DNA of 64,000 nucleotides from Isoperla grammatica (GCA_945910005.1 OX246747.1:467501-531500); one strand, 5' to 3'. Shown: positions 13,615-24,369, counted from the first letter of the stretch. Translations and numbers: made by a program. Notes: generated from the sequence alone by a model not told the origin.

Positions 13615-13680
13615 ATGCTTAAAAATCCTAATAATCACATATATATATTACTGAACTAAGACTTTCGTGACTATAATATT

Positions 13681-13930
13681 GTTAAAATTATAAATACCAC
13701 GGGTTGTTACGTCACGTTTACTGCACTTACTTGTCATATTGGTCGACGTTTCTGAGCAACGTATGTGCTCTGTCCTCAGGACACCATGTCGGTGACATAG
13801 TGTCCTGAGGACAGAGCACCGACATAGTGTCCTAAGGACAGAGCACATACGTTGCTCAGAAACGTCGACCAATATGACAAGTAAGTGCAGTAAACGTGAC
13901 GTAACAACCCGTGGTATTTATAATTTTAAC
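13681..13930. mobile_element. 250-bp near-perfect palindrome (foldback MITE-like)
   Basis: The left arm 13681-13794 begins GTTAAAATTATAAATACC. It is the reverse complement of the right arm 13817-13930, with about two mismatches in 114 bp. The 22-bp loop itself contains the palindrome GTCCTGAGGAC, so nearly the whole element can form one hairpin. Flanks are (TA)n-rich, so I cannot assign a target duplication. The element is non-coding. The arms include TTACGTCACG, a near-CRE. Confidence 0.85.
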
Positions 13931-14946
13931 ATATATATATTTCTTCATCAACAGTTTAACATATCTTCGGGTTAGTTCGTGAGTTTCCGTAGGGTCTCGT
14001 GACTTCTCTACCAAGGGAAGCGGGCTGCCTAGACTTGCATATTACAAACTATACAGAACATTCTAGACTTGAAATAAGCGTGTGCTCAAGTTGAAGACAA
14101 TAACGGGTCCATTACCTAGCCCCCCCCCCCCCCCCCCCCCACTGAAATCACAGGTTTTTATTAGCTCATATTGAATGTATTGAGGTTTTCTCCCCCGGAG
14201 GCGAGAAGGCCGATATAGGGCCACAACACGGCCGTCTGCAGTTTGCACACGTTAAATGGATTTTTGCACAAGCAAAACAGAACGTTATGGTATGAGGGTA
14301 GTTATAGTAGGGATAGTAAAACCTAGTTACAAACGTTCGTAGTTTTCGTGGATTCACCTAATGCTGATAGAAGGATTACTTTAAATCTTACAACTAGAGT
14401 GTTTTTAAACTTTTCATATTAGGGTAAACAACTTCATGTCGTCAGATTACTACTCAGGTTGGTAAACAGTCTTTGTACCTCGTAGCGTCTTATACATCAA
14501 CAGACAACTTCGAGAGTAATTCCCCACGTTGTGAGAGCCGATAAAAGCGCCGTAAAATTACGTTTCACAAAAGTGGAACAAAAGTTTTTTAAGTTCTTTG
14601 CAAACAGCTTCGAAGACAGATCCGTGCAAGACCGAGCTAAGGCGCAGGCGTTGAAGAGACAAAACACTAGAGTCCATAGAATGGAGATACTTTCGCCATC
14701 ATTGAACTTCCGGCCGCCATTGCAAACATTCTTGAATACACAGACTTCTCGAATATAGTCTAACTCGTTATTTCATTTTGCCGGGTTACATTGAGGCTGG
14801 GGTTCTATGGCGCCAGGTCCGCTTGGCGGGGTCTGTTCGACGAGCCCCCGCTAGGCGGAGATCAAGTAGACCTTGCTAGCAGGCTGTGCACTGAGGAAGT
14901 AGTACGCCCAAGACGTCAGCGCCCACTAAACGGCGCGATAACCAGT
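13931..14946. other. Mostly unique sequence with a 21-base poly-C run
   Basis: Holds a C21 homopolymer at 14120-14140 and several short ORFs, the longest about 75 codons at 14531-14758 on the plus strand. That ORF has no domain or motif I recognise and no codon-level support. No gene is called here. Confidence 0.5.
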
Positions 14947-15058
14947 AGGGCTGCGTACTAGGGTGGCCCTAACAGAAGCATACGCTTCCACCGGCCTAGC
15001 TCTCGGACCATCAAAGCACGCAAACCTGCCATCCACGATAAGGCAGCAGTCGTTGCAC
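14947..15058 (+). mobile_element. Conserved dispersed segment, copy 1 of 3
   Basis: Shares long blocks with 28262-28372 and, inverted, with 43661-43756. Shared pieces include AGAAGCATACGCTTCC, GGGTGGCCCTA and AAAGCACGCAAACCTGCC. Copies differ by small indels, so it is a decayed interspersed repeat. The segment resembles sequence often associated with non-LTR retrotransposons in invertebrate genomes, but I cannot name the family. Confidence 0.7.
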
Positions 15059-15060
15059 AG

Positions 15061-15145
15061 TAGAGATGGGCAAACACGTTTAACAGAATTAACGTTTAAC
15101 CTCTTTTAAAATACGCGTTTAAACGTGTTCGTCCCCCCCCCCCTC
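15061..15145 (+). mobile_element. Possible hAT-like transposon end (single end only)
   Basis: Begins TAGAGATGGGCAAACACG, similar in form to the TAGAGATGGGCAAA-type ends of many animal hAT elements. It is followed by repeated GTTTAAACGTG motifs and a C-run at about 15133. No matching inverted end was found downstream, so this is a solo or truncated end at best. Confidence 0.3.
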
Positions 15146-15611
15146 CACCCCCGGCGCGAGGGGAGACGAGAATATGTCCGATGCAGTAAATGACCGAAAG
15201 CTACGGTTAGTCAGCAACTCTACCAACAGTGAGCCAGTAGTAAGCCCAGTTGATGTTATCAACTGTTCTGCAACCCCACCCAGACACCTGGCGCTCGGTG
15301 CTCTGTATCACGCACGATTACCCGCGTTGTAAATATTAAAAACATAAAAGATACTCCCACGTTTAAACGTCGCACAGTTACTGGCAGTAGAACACCCAGT
15401 GACATCCTCAGCACCGCCGCATCATTGAAACAGAGCTCGGTCGTAGCAACCGCCTTCTGATTCGCTCATTGAATAACTCCATATTTACTTCTTCCTCCGC
15501 CGTATTGATACAGACACAATGTTTGCGTTGGAGGTTTCCAATGCGGTATATTGACTGCGATTCCATTCTCATTGTAAACAAACGATTACTTTGAGTTGAT
15601 ATGAGGATCGT
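15146..15611. other. Unique spacer, no gene seen
   Basis: Single-copy sequence between the possible hAT end and the mosaic array. No ORF, RNA gene or repeat boundary can be supported. Confidence 0.5.
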
Positions 15612-16447
15612 ACGTCAACAAGTGGTCTCAAGAACCATTCAGCTTTAATACATTACGATAGACAAGCCACGCTATGTTATCCACCTTGAGCTAGTGGTTA
15701 GTACAGCAATGAGCCAATAGATCAGTCTCAAGAACCATTCAGCTTTAATACATTACGATAGACAAGCAACGCTATGTTATCCACCTTGAGCTAGTGGTTA
15801 GTACAGCAATGAGCCAATAGATCGGTCTCAAGAACCATTCAGCTTTAATACATTACGATAGACAAGCAACGCTATGTTATCCACCTTGAGCTAGTGGTTA
15901 GTACAGCAATGAGCCAATAGATAGACAAGCAACGCTATGTTATCCACCTTGAGCTAGTGGTTAGTACAGCAATGAGCCAATAGATAGACAAGCCACGCTA
16001 TGTTAACCACCTTGTGCTAGTGGTTAGTACAGCAATGAGCCAATAGATAGACAAGCCACGCTATGTTAACCACCTTGAGCTAGTGGTTAGTACAGCAATG
16101 AGCCAATAGATCGGTCTCAAGAACCATTCAGCTTTAATACATTACGATAGACAAGCAACGCTATGTTATCTAGTTAGTACAGCAATGAGCCAATAGATAG
16201 ACAAGCCACGCTATGTTATCCACCTTGAGCTAGTGGTTAGTACAGCAATGAGCCAATAGATAGACAAGCCACGCTATGTTAACCACCTTGTGCTAGTGGT
16301 TAGTACAGCAATGAGCCAATAGATAGACAAGCCACGCTATGTTAACCACCTTGAGCTAGTGGTTAGTACAGCAATGAGCCAATAGATCGGTCTCAAGAAC
16401 CATTCAGCTTTAATACATTACGATAGACAAGCAACGCTATGTTATCT
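15612..16447. repeat. Mosaic minisatellite (63/87/100 bp units), left sub-array
   Basis: Three related units alternate. The short 63-bp unit starts AGACAAGCCACGCTATG and ends GAGCCAATAGAT. The long 100-bp unit has 37 extra bases (CGGTCTCAAGAACCATTC and onward). The 87-bp form is a long unit missing 13 bp at GTTATCTAGTTAGTAC. The sub-array starts with three long units, then alternates. The order short, short (with CTTGTGCTAG), short, 87-bp recurs with a 276-bp period (compare 16011 and 16287). Every unit contains a CCAAT box (GAGCCAATAG). Confidence 0.9.
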
Positions 16448-16703
16448 GTGAAGGTTTCTATGCAAGTAGAATAGACGGAGTAACTTTTATCCATATTTAT
16501 TGTACCATAGAGAACCCATGTTATACATGATATAAAGTAACACTATAAGGCATCGACAGACTTACGTATACCCATCCGATGCTCCTTCTCTGGCTGGCGA
16601 GGCTCAACAGACAGCCCGTGACAGACCACTGTTCCCACTACCACAGTGTAGGCCACGCCTACATACGTCACATGCACCGCCTTGTAACTATGTACATGTC
16701 ACA
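16448..16703. other. 256-bp unique insert splitting the mosaic array
   Basis: Non-repetitive sequence between the two sub-arrays, with no ORF and no inverted ends that I can see. It either inserted into the array or marks the junction of two separately amplified arrays. Confidence 0.7.
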
Positions 16704-18105
16704 TTATCCACCTTGAGCTAGTGGTTAGTACAGCAATGAGCCAATAGATCGGTCTCAAGAACCATTCAGCTTTAATACATTACGATAGACAAGCCACGCT
16801 ATGTAATCCACCTTGAGCTAGTGGTTAGTACAGCAATGAGCCAATAGATCGGTCTCAAGAACCATTCAGCTTTAATACATTACGATAGACAAGCAACGCT
16901 ATGTTATCTAGTTAGTACAGCAATGAGCCAATAGATAGACAAGCCACGCTATGTTAACCACCTTGAGCTAGTGGTTAGTACAGCAATGAGCCAATAGATA
17001 GACAAGCCACGCTATGTTAACCACCTTGAGCTAGTGGTTAGTACAGCAATGAGCCAATAGATAGACAAGCCACGCTATGTTAACCACCTTGAGCTAGTGG
17101 TTAGTACAGCAATGAGCCAATAGATAGACAAGCAACGCTATGTTATCCACCTTGAGCTAGTGGTTAGTACAGCAATGAGCCAATAGATCAGTCTCAAGAA
17201 CCATTCAGCTTTAATACATTACGATAGACAAGCAACGCTATGTTATCCACCTTGAGCTAGTGGTTAGTACAGCAATGAGCCAATAGATCGGTCTCAAGAA
17301 CCATTCAGCTTTAATACATTACGATAGACAAGCAACGCTATGTTATCCACCTTGAGCTAGTGGTTAGTACAGCAATGAGCCAATAGATCGGTCTCAAGAA
17401 CCATTCAGCTTTAATACATTACGATAGACAAGCAACGCTATGTTATCCACCTTGAGCTAGTGGTTAGTACAGCAATGAGCCAATAGATCGGTCTCAAGAA
17501 CCATTCAGCTTTAATACATTACGATAGACAAGCCACGCTATGTTATCCACCTTGAGCTAGTGGTTAGTACAGCAATGAGCCAATAGATCGGTCTCAAGAA
17601 CCATTCAGCTTTAATACATTACGATAGACAAGCAACGCTATGTTATCTAGTTAGTACAGCAATGAGCCAATAGATAGACAAGCCACGCTATGTTAACCAC
17701 CTTGAGCTAGTGGTTAGTACAGCAATGAGCCAATAGATAGACAAGCCACGCTATGTTAACCACCTTGAGCTAGTGGTTAGTACAGCAATGAGCCAATAGA
17801 TAGACAAGCCACGCTATGTTAACCACCTTGAGCTAGTGGTTAGTACAGCAATGAGCCAATAGATAGACAAGCCACGCTATGTTAACCACCTTGAGCTAGT
17901 GGTTAGTACAGCAATGAGCCAATAGATAGACAAGCCACGCTATGTTAACCACCTTGAGCTAGTGGTTAGTACAGCAATGAGCCAATAGATAGACAAGCCA
18001 CGCTATGTTAACCACCTTGAGCTAGTGGTTAGTACAGCAATGAGCCAATAGATAGACAAGCAACGCTACGTTATCCACATTGAGCTAGTAGTTGGACAAC
18101 ACAAT
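16704..18105. repeat. Mosaic minisatellite, right sub-array
   Basis: Continues the same 63/87/100 bp family. 87-bp deletion units at about 16903 and 17641 are each followed by runs of 63-bp units (four or more in a row, six or more near 17.66-18.05 kb). A run of 100-bp units occupies about 17190-17640. The last unit is diverged (GCTACGTTATCCACATTG) and the array fades out near 18105. Confidence 0.9.
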
Positions 18106-19556
18106 AAAACTTTAACGTACATTAATCGAGGGTCCCGCATGGTAGCCGGATCTACGTATTTTCCCCTTAGAAACGTAGCGGCCACGCGTCAGTCATAGCC
18201 ACAAGGGGTAGCTGGCTTGACTTATCCCGGACGGGTTGGACATCATTTTCTAATAGCCTAAGCTTGTAACATATTGTGTAGGGTGTGCGAGAAGAACGCC
18301 ATGGTTTGCTTATACTTGCAGTGTTGTGCGCAACACCACGATTATTAAGCACTTTTCACTAATGATTATATGATGTATGAGTAGTTACAGATTAATATAA
18401 AGATACAGCGTTACACAGAACACAACCCGTATCGCACGGTAGCTCCTGTCTGTCGTAAATACAGCAGCGAACTGAACCCAAGTGCTGAGACAACTTGGCT
18501 GTGTTGTGACAGTCGCTGCATCAGTGATTGGCGTGTCCACAAAGACGAGGCTAATAACATGTCAACTCTCGGTCTTTGAATGCGCTTGGGGTCCGCTACG
18601 TTTCTTGTAGTGGAATATTCTGTACAGCCTTGATGTGTGTACAATAGTGTATAGATTTATTTATCAAAGGATTAGTCAGATGATAAACTAAAAAAATCAC
18701 CAATGAGTCAAAAGTGCATGAAATTCAGTTGTGTGTAAAATAAAATTGATATAGGTTGCTTCAATGCAAGAAAAAAAATAGTGTCATTTAGCTATTCTAT
18801 AAGATTCATTTCGCAAGCTCTGCTGCATTTTTCTTTTAAAGCGTAGTACAGCTGTATCGGTTCTGAGGTCGCTAACGCCTGCCTGATAGACAGAGCACTC
18901 ATTGTGTAATACAAATCCAGCCACAACACTCGGCGACTGCGGACAGTGCCGTTCAAAACAGATTGCAACTTTTCTTCACATCAAGTCACAAGACAATTAA
19001 TTGCAGGGCATTTTGTTGAAGTACACGTTCGTACTAAGAAGCATGTTATCGGTAGGGAAACGATGCACAATAAACCTCGTGATCGATTTTTGATAAGTGC
19101 CCTATTTTAGCGGTGGTTTTACTATCTCGAGGCAACATTTTTTGTAAATGGGAATTACCATGAGAAAAGTTGCTCGGTGCTACTTGGTAGCAACAAGCCA
19201 AAAAATCGCGTTTTGTTTATTTTTTTAACCGCCTGTGGTATCTTTTAGCCATGTTTTCCATATTTGAGGATGGACATATACAAATGATACTGTTTTAGTT
19301 TTTCATCTGACTAACCCTTTAAGAATGTTTACATACAGCATATACTGCCATTAGACGCAAACATGACAAACATAACAACAGAAACAGTCAATAACAATAC
19401 CGTATACAAATTGAATAACACTTAGGCTATAATATAACCAAATACCGTAGCAGTAGAAGCTATTTAATATAACACAAGTTGATAGTCAGACACAACACTA
19501 CACATAAAGAAACATCACTAACTATACATCTTGGTGACCGGGAGGAGGGGGGAGAT
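18106..19556. other. Unique intergenic sequence, no gene seen
   Basis: About 1.45 kb of single-copy, moderately AT-rich DNA. Short ORFs at 18167-18352 and 18411-18644 (minus strand, 61 and 77 codons) show no recognisable motif. No RNA gene or transposon end can be supported. Confidence 0.5.
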
Positions 19557-19558
19557 TA

Positions 19559-19993
19559 GCCCATATCACACTACAATTGGAATCGTAGACTGGAGTCGCC
19601 AATTGCAATCGCAATCTACAATTATCCAATCACACTTGACCAGCTGTAAATCCTAAAATCGTTCAACTAGGAAATAAATTCAATAATAATAACTAATAAG
19701 AGAAGCCTTAATCACAAACAAATATATAATTAAACTTATTGGCTCTTTGTTTCCATTAAAGTAGTTGTTGCTTGAGGTTATGTTGTGACAGTGCTCAATT
19801 CGTATTTAACCGTTCTCCTTCCTGATTGGTTCACGTGACTCGGATCTACGATTCCCAATCTTATTTTAGAGCTCGGTCTATAAAAAGATCGCAACCGTAG
19901 ACTGGCCGAACTGAGCTACTGCGCATGCGGCGCCAATCGTAAGCTCGAATCTACGATTGCAATTGTCAGTTCGGAACCTAATGTGATATGGCC
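19559..19993. mobile_element. 435-bp element with terminal inverted repeats
   Basis: The left end GCCCATATCACACTA matches the reverse complement of the right end, GGCCATATCACATTA, at 13 of 15 positions. It is flanked on both sides by TA, compatible with a TA target duplication. Sub-terminal motifs such as AATTGCAATCG and ATCGTAGACTGG recur in both halves and partly in inverted orientation. No ORF of note. Best read as a non-autonomous DNA transposon (MITE) of unassigned family. Confidence 0.6.
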
Positions 19994-19995
19994 TA

Positions 19996-20581
19996 TTGCT
20001 TGACGGAAACGATTGAGGTCCGACGCAATCTCGACTACGTGGAATGGGATATGTCATTGTACAGGGTCTGAATGTCAGTGCGCGAGGCCAGGCGGATACC
20101 TGAAACATAACATTAGGTCTCGTGACCGGGTTGGGACACGTAAGCTCGGTCAATAGCGGGGTCGAACCTGCCCGTGAAAGATATTGTGCAAGACAATTAA
20201 ACCCCTCTCTGCCTCCGAACGTACAAGTTCTGTAGGTTAAGCCTCAACAATGTGCCATGAGTATCTAAGCCCCGCACAATATAGAAGTACGAAGACCAAA
20301 CATTATTACACTCTTCAAAAATGTTTTCCTACGAAATAGAACAGTTCCCTTAGAGTTGCGTTTAGTCCAGGTAATGTCAATGGCCACAGACATGGACGTC
20401 TGCGCGAGCTAAGTCAATACATTAGTATGCAAGCTTGAACATACTTTAAATCATAGAAGTATGAACGCAACCGGTCGTATCTCATACTCTGCAGTTTTCA
20501 ATCCCCGCCTGTGTATGAGAGCAACAAAAGTCAAGCATAAGTCATAGCCGTCTGCTGGTAGGTGGGGGGGCACAAGTGCGC

Positions 20582-20582
<1 letters not shown>
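19996..20582. other. Unique sequence, no gene seen
   Basis: Single-copy DNA between the 435-bp element and a GA microsatellite. A GGTCGAACC near 20159 resembles a reversed B-box, but no tRNA-like arms form. Confidence 0.45.

Positions 20583-20608
<26 letters not shown>
20583..20608. repeat. (GA)n microsatellite
   Basis: Simple dinucleotide run of about 13 GA repeats after CACAAGTGCGC. Confidence 0.95.
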
Positions 20609-20613
<5 letters not shown>

Positions 20614-20908
20614 TAAATATGTATGGCGTCGTATGTATTTTAGTCCGGATTCAGACAAAATTTCTCCGTCTTTTAGATTCACAACTGACAACAACAACTT
20701 CTGACCTGGTATTTTTACAAAACTTTTTTGAATGTTTCTGTCGGTGATTCTCCACCGTAGACGAACGTGCTTTGCTACGTTTAGAACATCTGTCTGGTGG
20801 GCTCATCCCTCCTTCACATGGAAGACCAGGGTTCAATTCCCGGCCCGAGCTAAGGCTTTAATTTTGGAAATTGTCTGTCTGATTGTCTGTCCGCTGTCTG
20901 TCTGTCTT

Positions 20909-21080
<172 letters not shown>

Positions 21081-21201
21081 GTTTACCGTTTACCTTGCTC
21101 TATTTTTATTATATGTATTCACAACGCATTAACGTGAATGTTTGGTTTGGCGATGTAACCCAGACAAGACTAACGTTAATCCCTCTCGAAATAAATCTAC
21201 C

Positions 21202-21202
21202 C

Positions 21203-21245
<43 letters not shown>

Positions 21246-21246
21246 T
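21202..21246. repeat. (ATCA)n microsatellite
   Basis: About 11 copies of ATCA directly after AATAAATCTACCC. Fits the 3-prime tail of the upstream SINE. Confidence 0.9.
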
Positions 21247-21332
21247 GATGTCTGCCCAGTACATCTCTCTCTTTTACTGCTTGTCAAAAGTCAGATAGTA
21301 ATCGGTTAGTTTCCTGTGTTGAGCATTTCCTT

Positions 21333-21407
21333 TGCCTCGTTGCTGTTGTGGGTTTATTCCCATGCTTCTGATGCAGAAAGTCCTGGGTTCGATTCCTGGT
21401 TCGGGCA
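21333..21407 (+). mobile_element. tRNA-like segment (SINE head or tRNA pseudogene)
   Basis: A 75-nt stretch starts TGCCTCG and ends TCGGGCA. Its ends pair at 6 of 7 acceptor positions, counting wobble. The B-box region GGGTTCGATTCC sits in a T-arm with 4 of 5 pairs. The anticodon arm does not give a normal 5-bp stem with a T33, so it is unlikely to be a working tRNA. It is followed by non-tRNA sequence that may be a SINE body. Confidence 0.5.
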
Positions 21408-21546
21408 TGGATTTACCAACTGGAACTTGATATAAAAGGCCTCGACTCATCTTGTCGCACCGAACATCATAACAATGATCATTCAATATTGTGGTAGTAG
21501 TATATTGGACTCTGCTTGATCGGACATCTCGTGGCCAAGTTCGTTT

Positions 21547-22140
21547 ACAGCTACGCGTTGCAGCGTTGAGAGCGAAGCGAGGTTCGCGTTGGCCTGTTTA
21601 CAGCTACGCGTTGCAAGCGTTGAGAGCGAAGCGAGGGCGCGAGGTTCGCGTTGGCCTGTTTACAGCTACGCGTTGCAAGCGTTGAGAGCGAAGCGAGGGC
21701 GCGAGGTTCGCGTTGGCCTGTTTACAGCTACGCGTTGCAAGCGTTGAGAGCGAAGCGAGGGCGCGAGGTTCGCGTTGGCCTGTTTACAGCTACGCGTTGC
21801 AAGCGTTGAGAGCGAAGCGAGGGCGCGAGGCTCGCGTTGGCCTGTTTACAGCTACGCGTTGCAAGCGTTGAGAGCGAAGCGAGGGCGCGAGGCTCGCGTT
21901 GGCCTGTTTACAGCTACGCGTTGCAAGCGTTGAGAGCGAAGCGAGGGCGCGAGGTTCGCGTTGGCCTGTTTACAGCTACGCGTTGCAAGCGTTGAGAGCG
22001 AAGCGAGGGCGCGAGGGTCGCGTGGCCTGTTTACAGCTACGCGTTGCAATGTTGAGAGCGAAGCGAGGTTCGCGTTGGCCTGTATACAGCTACGCGTTGC
22101 AGCGTTGAGAGCGAAGCGAGGGCGCGAGGGTCGGGCCTGT
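21547..22140. repeat. 62-bp CpG-rich minisatellite, about 10 units
   Basis: Type unit AGCTACGCGTTGCAAGCG followed by TTGAGAGCGAAGCGAGG, a GCGCGAGG block, and TTCGCGTTGGCCTGTTTAC. The first and last units are shorter, lacking a 7-bp GCGCGAG-type segment or single bases. The flank right of the array (GAAACGCGAGGCGAGAG, 22146-22162) resembles part of the unit. Very rich in CpG compared with its surroundings. Confidence 0.93.
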
Positions 22141-22175
22141 TGACTGAAACGCGAGGCGAGAGAAATAGCAACGAA

Positions 22176-22825
22176 GCACATAATACATTACAAGGGTAAA
22201 TGTCCCCCACTGAAAATCAGTTCTTGTTACTGAGTGGGTTGGCTATAAATACATATGTCTATATGTTATCATTTGTTTCTGCACTACTGTCATTCAAACA
22301 ACAATTCTTCACTCTTTAAGTACAGATTAGTTGTCTGTGCTTTAAGTTCACCCGCATATAAAGAATTTTTTGTCAATTGTCAGGTTTCTGGTGTCTTTTT
22401 TGCGAATCTAAATTTTCTTTGATTCACTTTCCTAACTTAATAAAACATAAATTCTGCCAGAGGTCCGGCCGGCTACTTCTGGCCACAGTAAATGCAACAA
22501 TGAACACGATCTACATAATTAACGTGAACAAATAACGGCCATTCATGGGTGCGCACAGAGCGAGCGTGTTGTGTATGGGCGGCCCAAACAAACACGAACA
22601 TGGCCTCTGAATGTTCGGCCCATGTTGTTGCTCACGAGGGTAAATATCTGCTGTGTCTACACGGTTTGTTTTCTAAAATTGTATTGTCTTATAAAGTTCA
22701 TTTTGCTACGACCAAATGTGTTGCTTTGAACTACCAGAAATCAGAATGAATTACAAAAGAAATAATATCGTAACATAAAACACACATGGTTATCAAGCAT
22801 CGATACTGAAGCACGATGCACAATA
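22176..22825. other. Unique sequence, no supported gene
   Basis: A 66-codon plus-strand ORF at 22549-22749 has an in-frame ATG at about 22600 in a good context (AACATGG). Its product has no motif I recognise, and there is no evidence of exons around it, so I do not call a gene. Confidence 0.45.
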
Positions 22826-22829
22826 ACAT

Positions 22830-23100
22830 GGAGCGAGGATAGAAACCTGTTATAGGGTGCACATACACCAGCTTTACCTGATGTGCCCCTCTTTAGGTGA
22901 CTCACTAGGTACATTAGGGTGTTTAGATAGTCGTGAAGGATTGTCCGAGGGCTGATAGTATGACTCAGTCCCAGCATTCGCCTTTACGACTGAGGAAAAC
23001 CTCGGAAGATCCTTCAGTCAGGACTACCGGTGGCCGGAATCGAACCGGCGACCTCCCGAAGTAGAGTCCCGCGTCTTACCGCTGAGCCACCTCTATCGGT
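22830..23100 (-). mobile_element. tRNA-derived SINE, minus strand
   Basis: The minus strand begins near 23100 with a tRNA-like head. The A-box GTGGCTCAGCGG is close to consensus and the B-box GGTTCGATTCC is perfect. The T-arm GCCGG TTCGATT CCGGC is fully paired. The head is followed by a body (CCGAGGTTTTCCTCAGTC, GGCGAATGCTGGGAC) running to about 22830. The acceptor stem pairs only partly, favouring a SINE over a functional tRNA. The distal end is uncertain. Confidence 0.68.
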
Positions 23101-23419
23101 GCTCGAGAATGCTAAGATATAGTACAATATTAAAGTAGGCCCAACGAAACTATTCCCATGCTTACAACATAGCCAAGTGACCAAGCCCATTGGTACCAAC
23201 ATCATTTTTAACCTTACTAATCCGACGCTTCCAATCACTAACCTAAAAGGGATAGGCATACTTAGCCGTAGATTCGTTGACACACAGTTACCAAAAGCCG
23301 ACCCGGTGCCGAGGTAGCCGGGAAGGTTGAACAATGGGGATGATTGACATCGATTATCTGCACAACAACATCGCCTGCTTGGAAGTTAGTGATTGGTCTA
23401 CAGTTCTCACCATCTAACT
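23101..23419. other. Unique sequence, no gene seen
   Basis: Single-copy spacer between the SINE and an old dispersed repeat. The reading frame over it runs into the SINE and is not credible. Confidence 0.4.
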
Positions 23420-23577
23420 GAAACAGGTCCATTAGGAATAATTTACGACCTTGGGCTCTGGTTACCTGGAACAGGGGGCGTGACTAATGTGGCTCGTGCA
23501 AGCTTCTACGCGGAACAGTACATTTATGGACGTGTGAAAGGACGCCAGGAATCTGCAGAGTTTCGTTGAATGAGCGT
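23420..23577 (+). repeat. Old dispersed repeat, copy A
   Basis: Aligns in the same orientation with 42805-42971. Shared blocks are GAAACAGGTCCATTAGG, GGTTACCT, GGGCGTG, TGTGTGAAAG.ACGCCAG.AATCT and TTTCG.TGAA. Identity by eye is about 70 percent with small indels, so it is a decayed interspersed repeat of unknown family. Similarity may extend about 50 bp further left. Confidence 0.65.
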
Positions 23578-23904
23578 GCTCAAGCACAAGTCGCGTCTTT
23601 TAAATATTAGCCGTTACGTTTTTTTACTTAGATTATGAATATTAGTTTTCAAGTGTGGTCGAGCGGAATGGCGCTTGTTGGTTTATTAGCGACCTATCCA
23701 ATAACTCGCCACTTTGAGCTGCATTGGTACCTGGTCGGCCGACGCACAACGATCAAGTTACAATTATCGATAATAGAAAAGATGTTTACATTATCGATCG
23801 ATATTAATGTACAACCATGAAGCCATCTTGTACATATTCCGTGATTATTATTATTTATTTATCCAACGACAGAATTAACAATTCCAGGCACAGTTGGATA
23901 TAAT

Positions 23905-24166
23905 ATAATACATTGATAGGTTCTCATTCGATATAACGTCGCCTAACCGAGCGCATAATATAACGATATAGCAACATTCCTTGGACACATCTGACGTGAC
24001 ACTGTTGAGAGTAATCACATATGAGGCCGAGGCCCAGTATTGAGGCGGTATCTTTGAGTACCTCAACACTAACTAGGCCCGAGAAGAGTGAAATGAAGCA
24101 TTACGAACATGCTTTTTCAGAAAACAAACAGTTCGATAGTATTTTTACTATCGATTATCGAATAAT
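23905..24166 (-). mobile_element. MITE-like dispersed element, copy 1 (inverted relative to copy 2)
   Basis: Reverse complement of 29450-29740 over most of its length with only scattered changes. Shared blocks include CGATATAACGTCGCCTAACC, GAGTAATCACATATGAGG and TGTTTGTTTTCTGAAAAA. The right end is rich in ATCGAT-type motifs (ACTATCGATTATCGAATAAT). A short shared reading frame is conserved in both copies but carries no recognisable motif. The left end is diverged, so that boundary is approximate. Confidence 0.75.
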
Positions 24167-24172
24167 AACCCA

Positions 24173-24187
24173 CCCCCCCCCCCCCCC
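24173..24187. repeat. Poly-C run
   Basis: Homopolymer of about 15 C immediately right of the MITE-like element. Confidence 0.9.
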
Positions 24188-24325
24188 TAAAATCCACCAA
24201 AAAGTGCATAACAACTAATATTCCACAGACAGTAGAAAACGAAAGAATCGAACAGTAAGAGACTCCCCTATAGGCTTAGTTACAATTTGTCCCGCCAAAT
24301 TGTGCAAGATTGATCTAAACAGCGT

Positions 24326-24369
24326 GGGGAGGGGGGGGGGGGGGGGGGAGGGGAGCGGGGGGGGGGGGT
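24326..24369 (+). repeat. G-rich tract with G-quadruplex potential
   Basis: About 44 bases almost entirely G (runs of 4, 18, 4 and 13 broken by single A or C). It meets any simple G-quadruplex rule. No gene is nearby that it could be tied to. Confidence 0.9.

Noticed and set aside
14531..14758. 75-codon ORF as a host gene
   Set aside because: No recognisable motif, no conserved neighbour, and length within chance expectation.
20150..20225. Fifth tRNA-like SINE head on the minus strand
   Set aside because: A GGTTCGACCCC word resembles a B-box, but the T-arm does not pair and no A-box is found at the right distance.
21333..21407. Functional tRNA gene
   Set aside because: Right length and a good B-box, but the anticodon arm does not form a normal 5-bp stem and 7-base loop.
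22549..22749. 66-codon ORF with good start context as a small gene or first exon
   Set aside because: Product not recognised and no splice donor or second exon could be supported.
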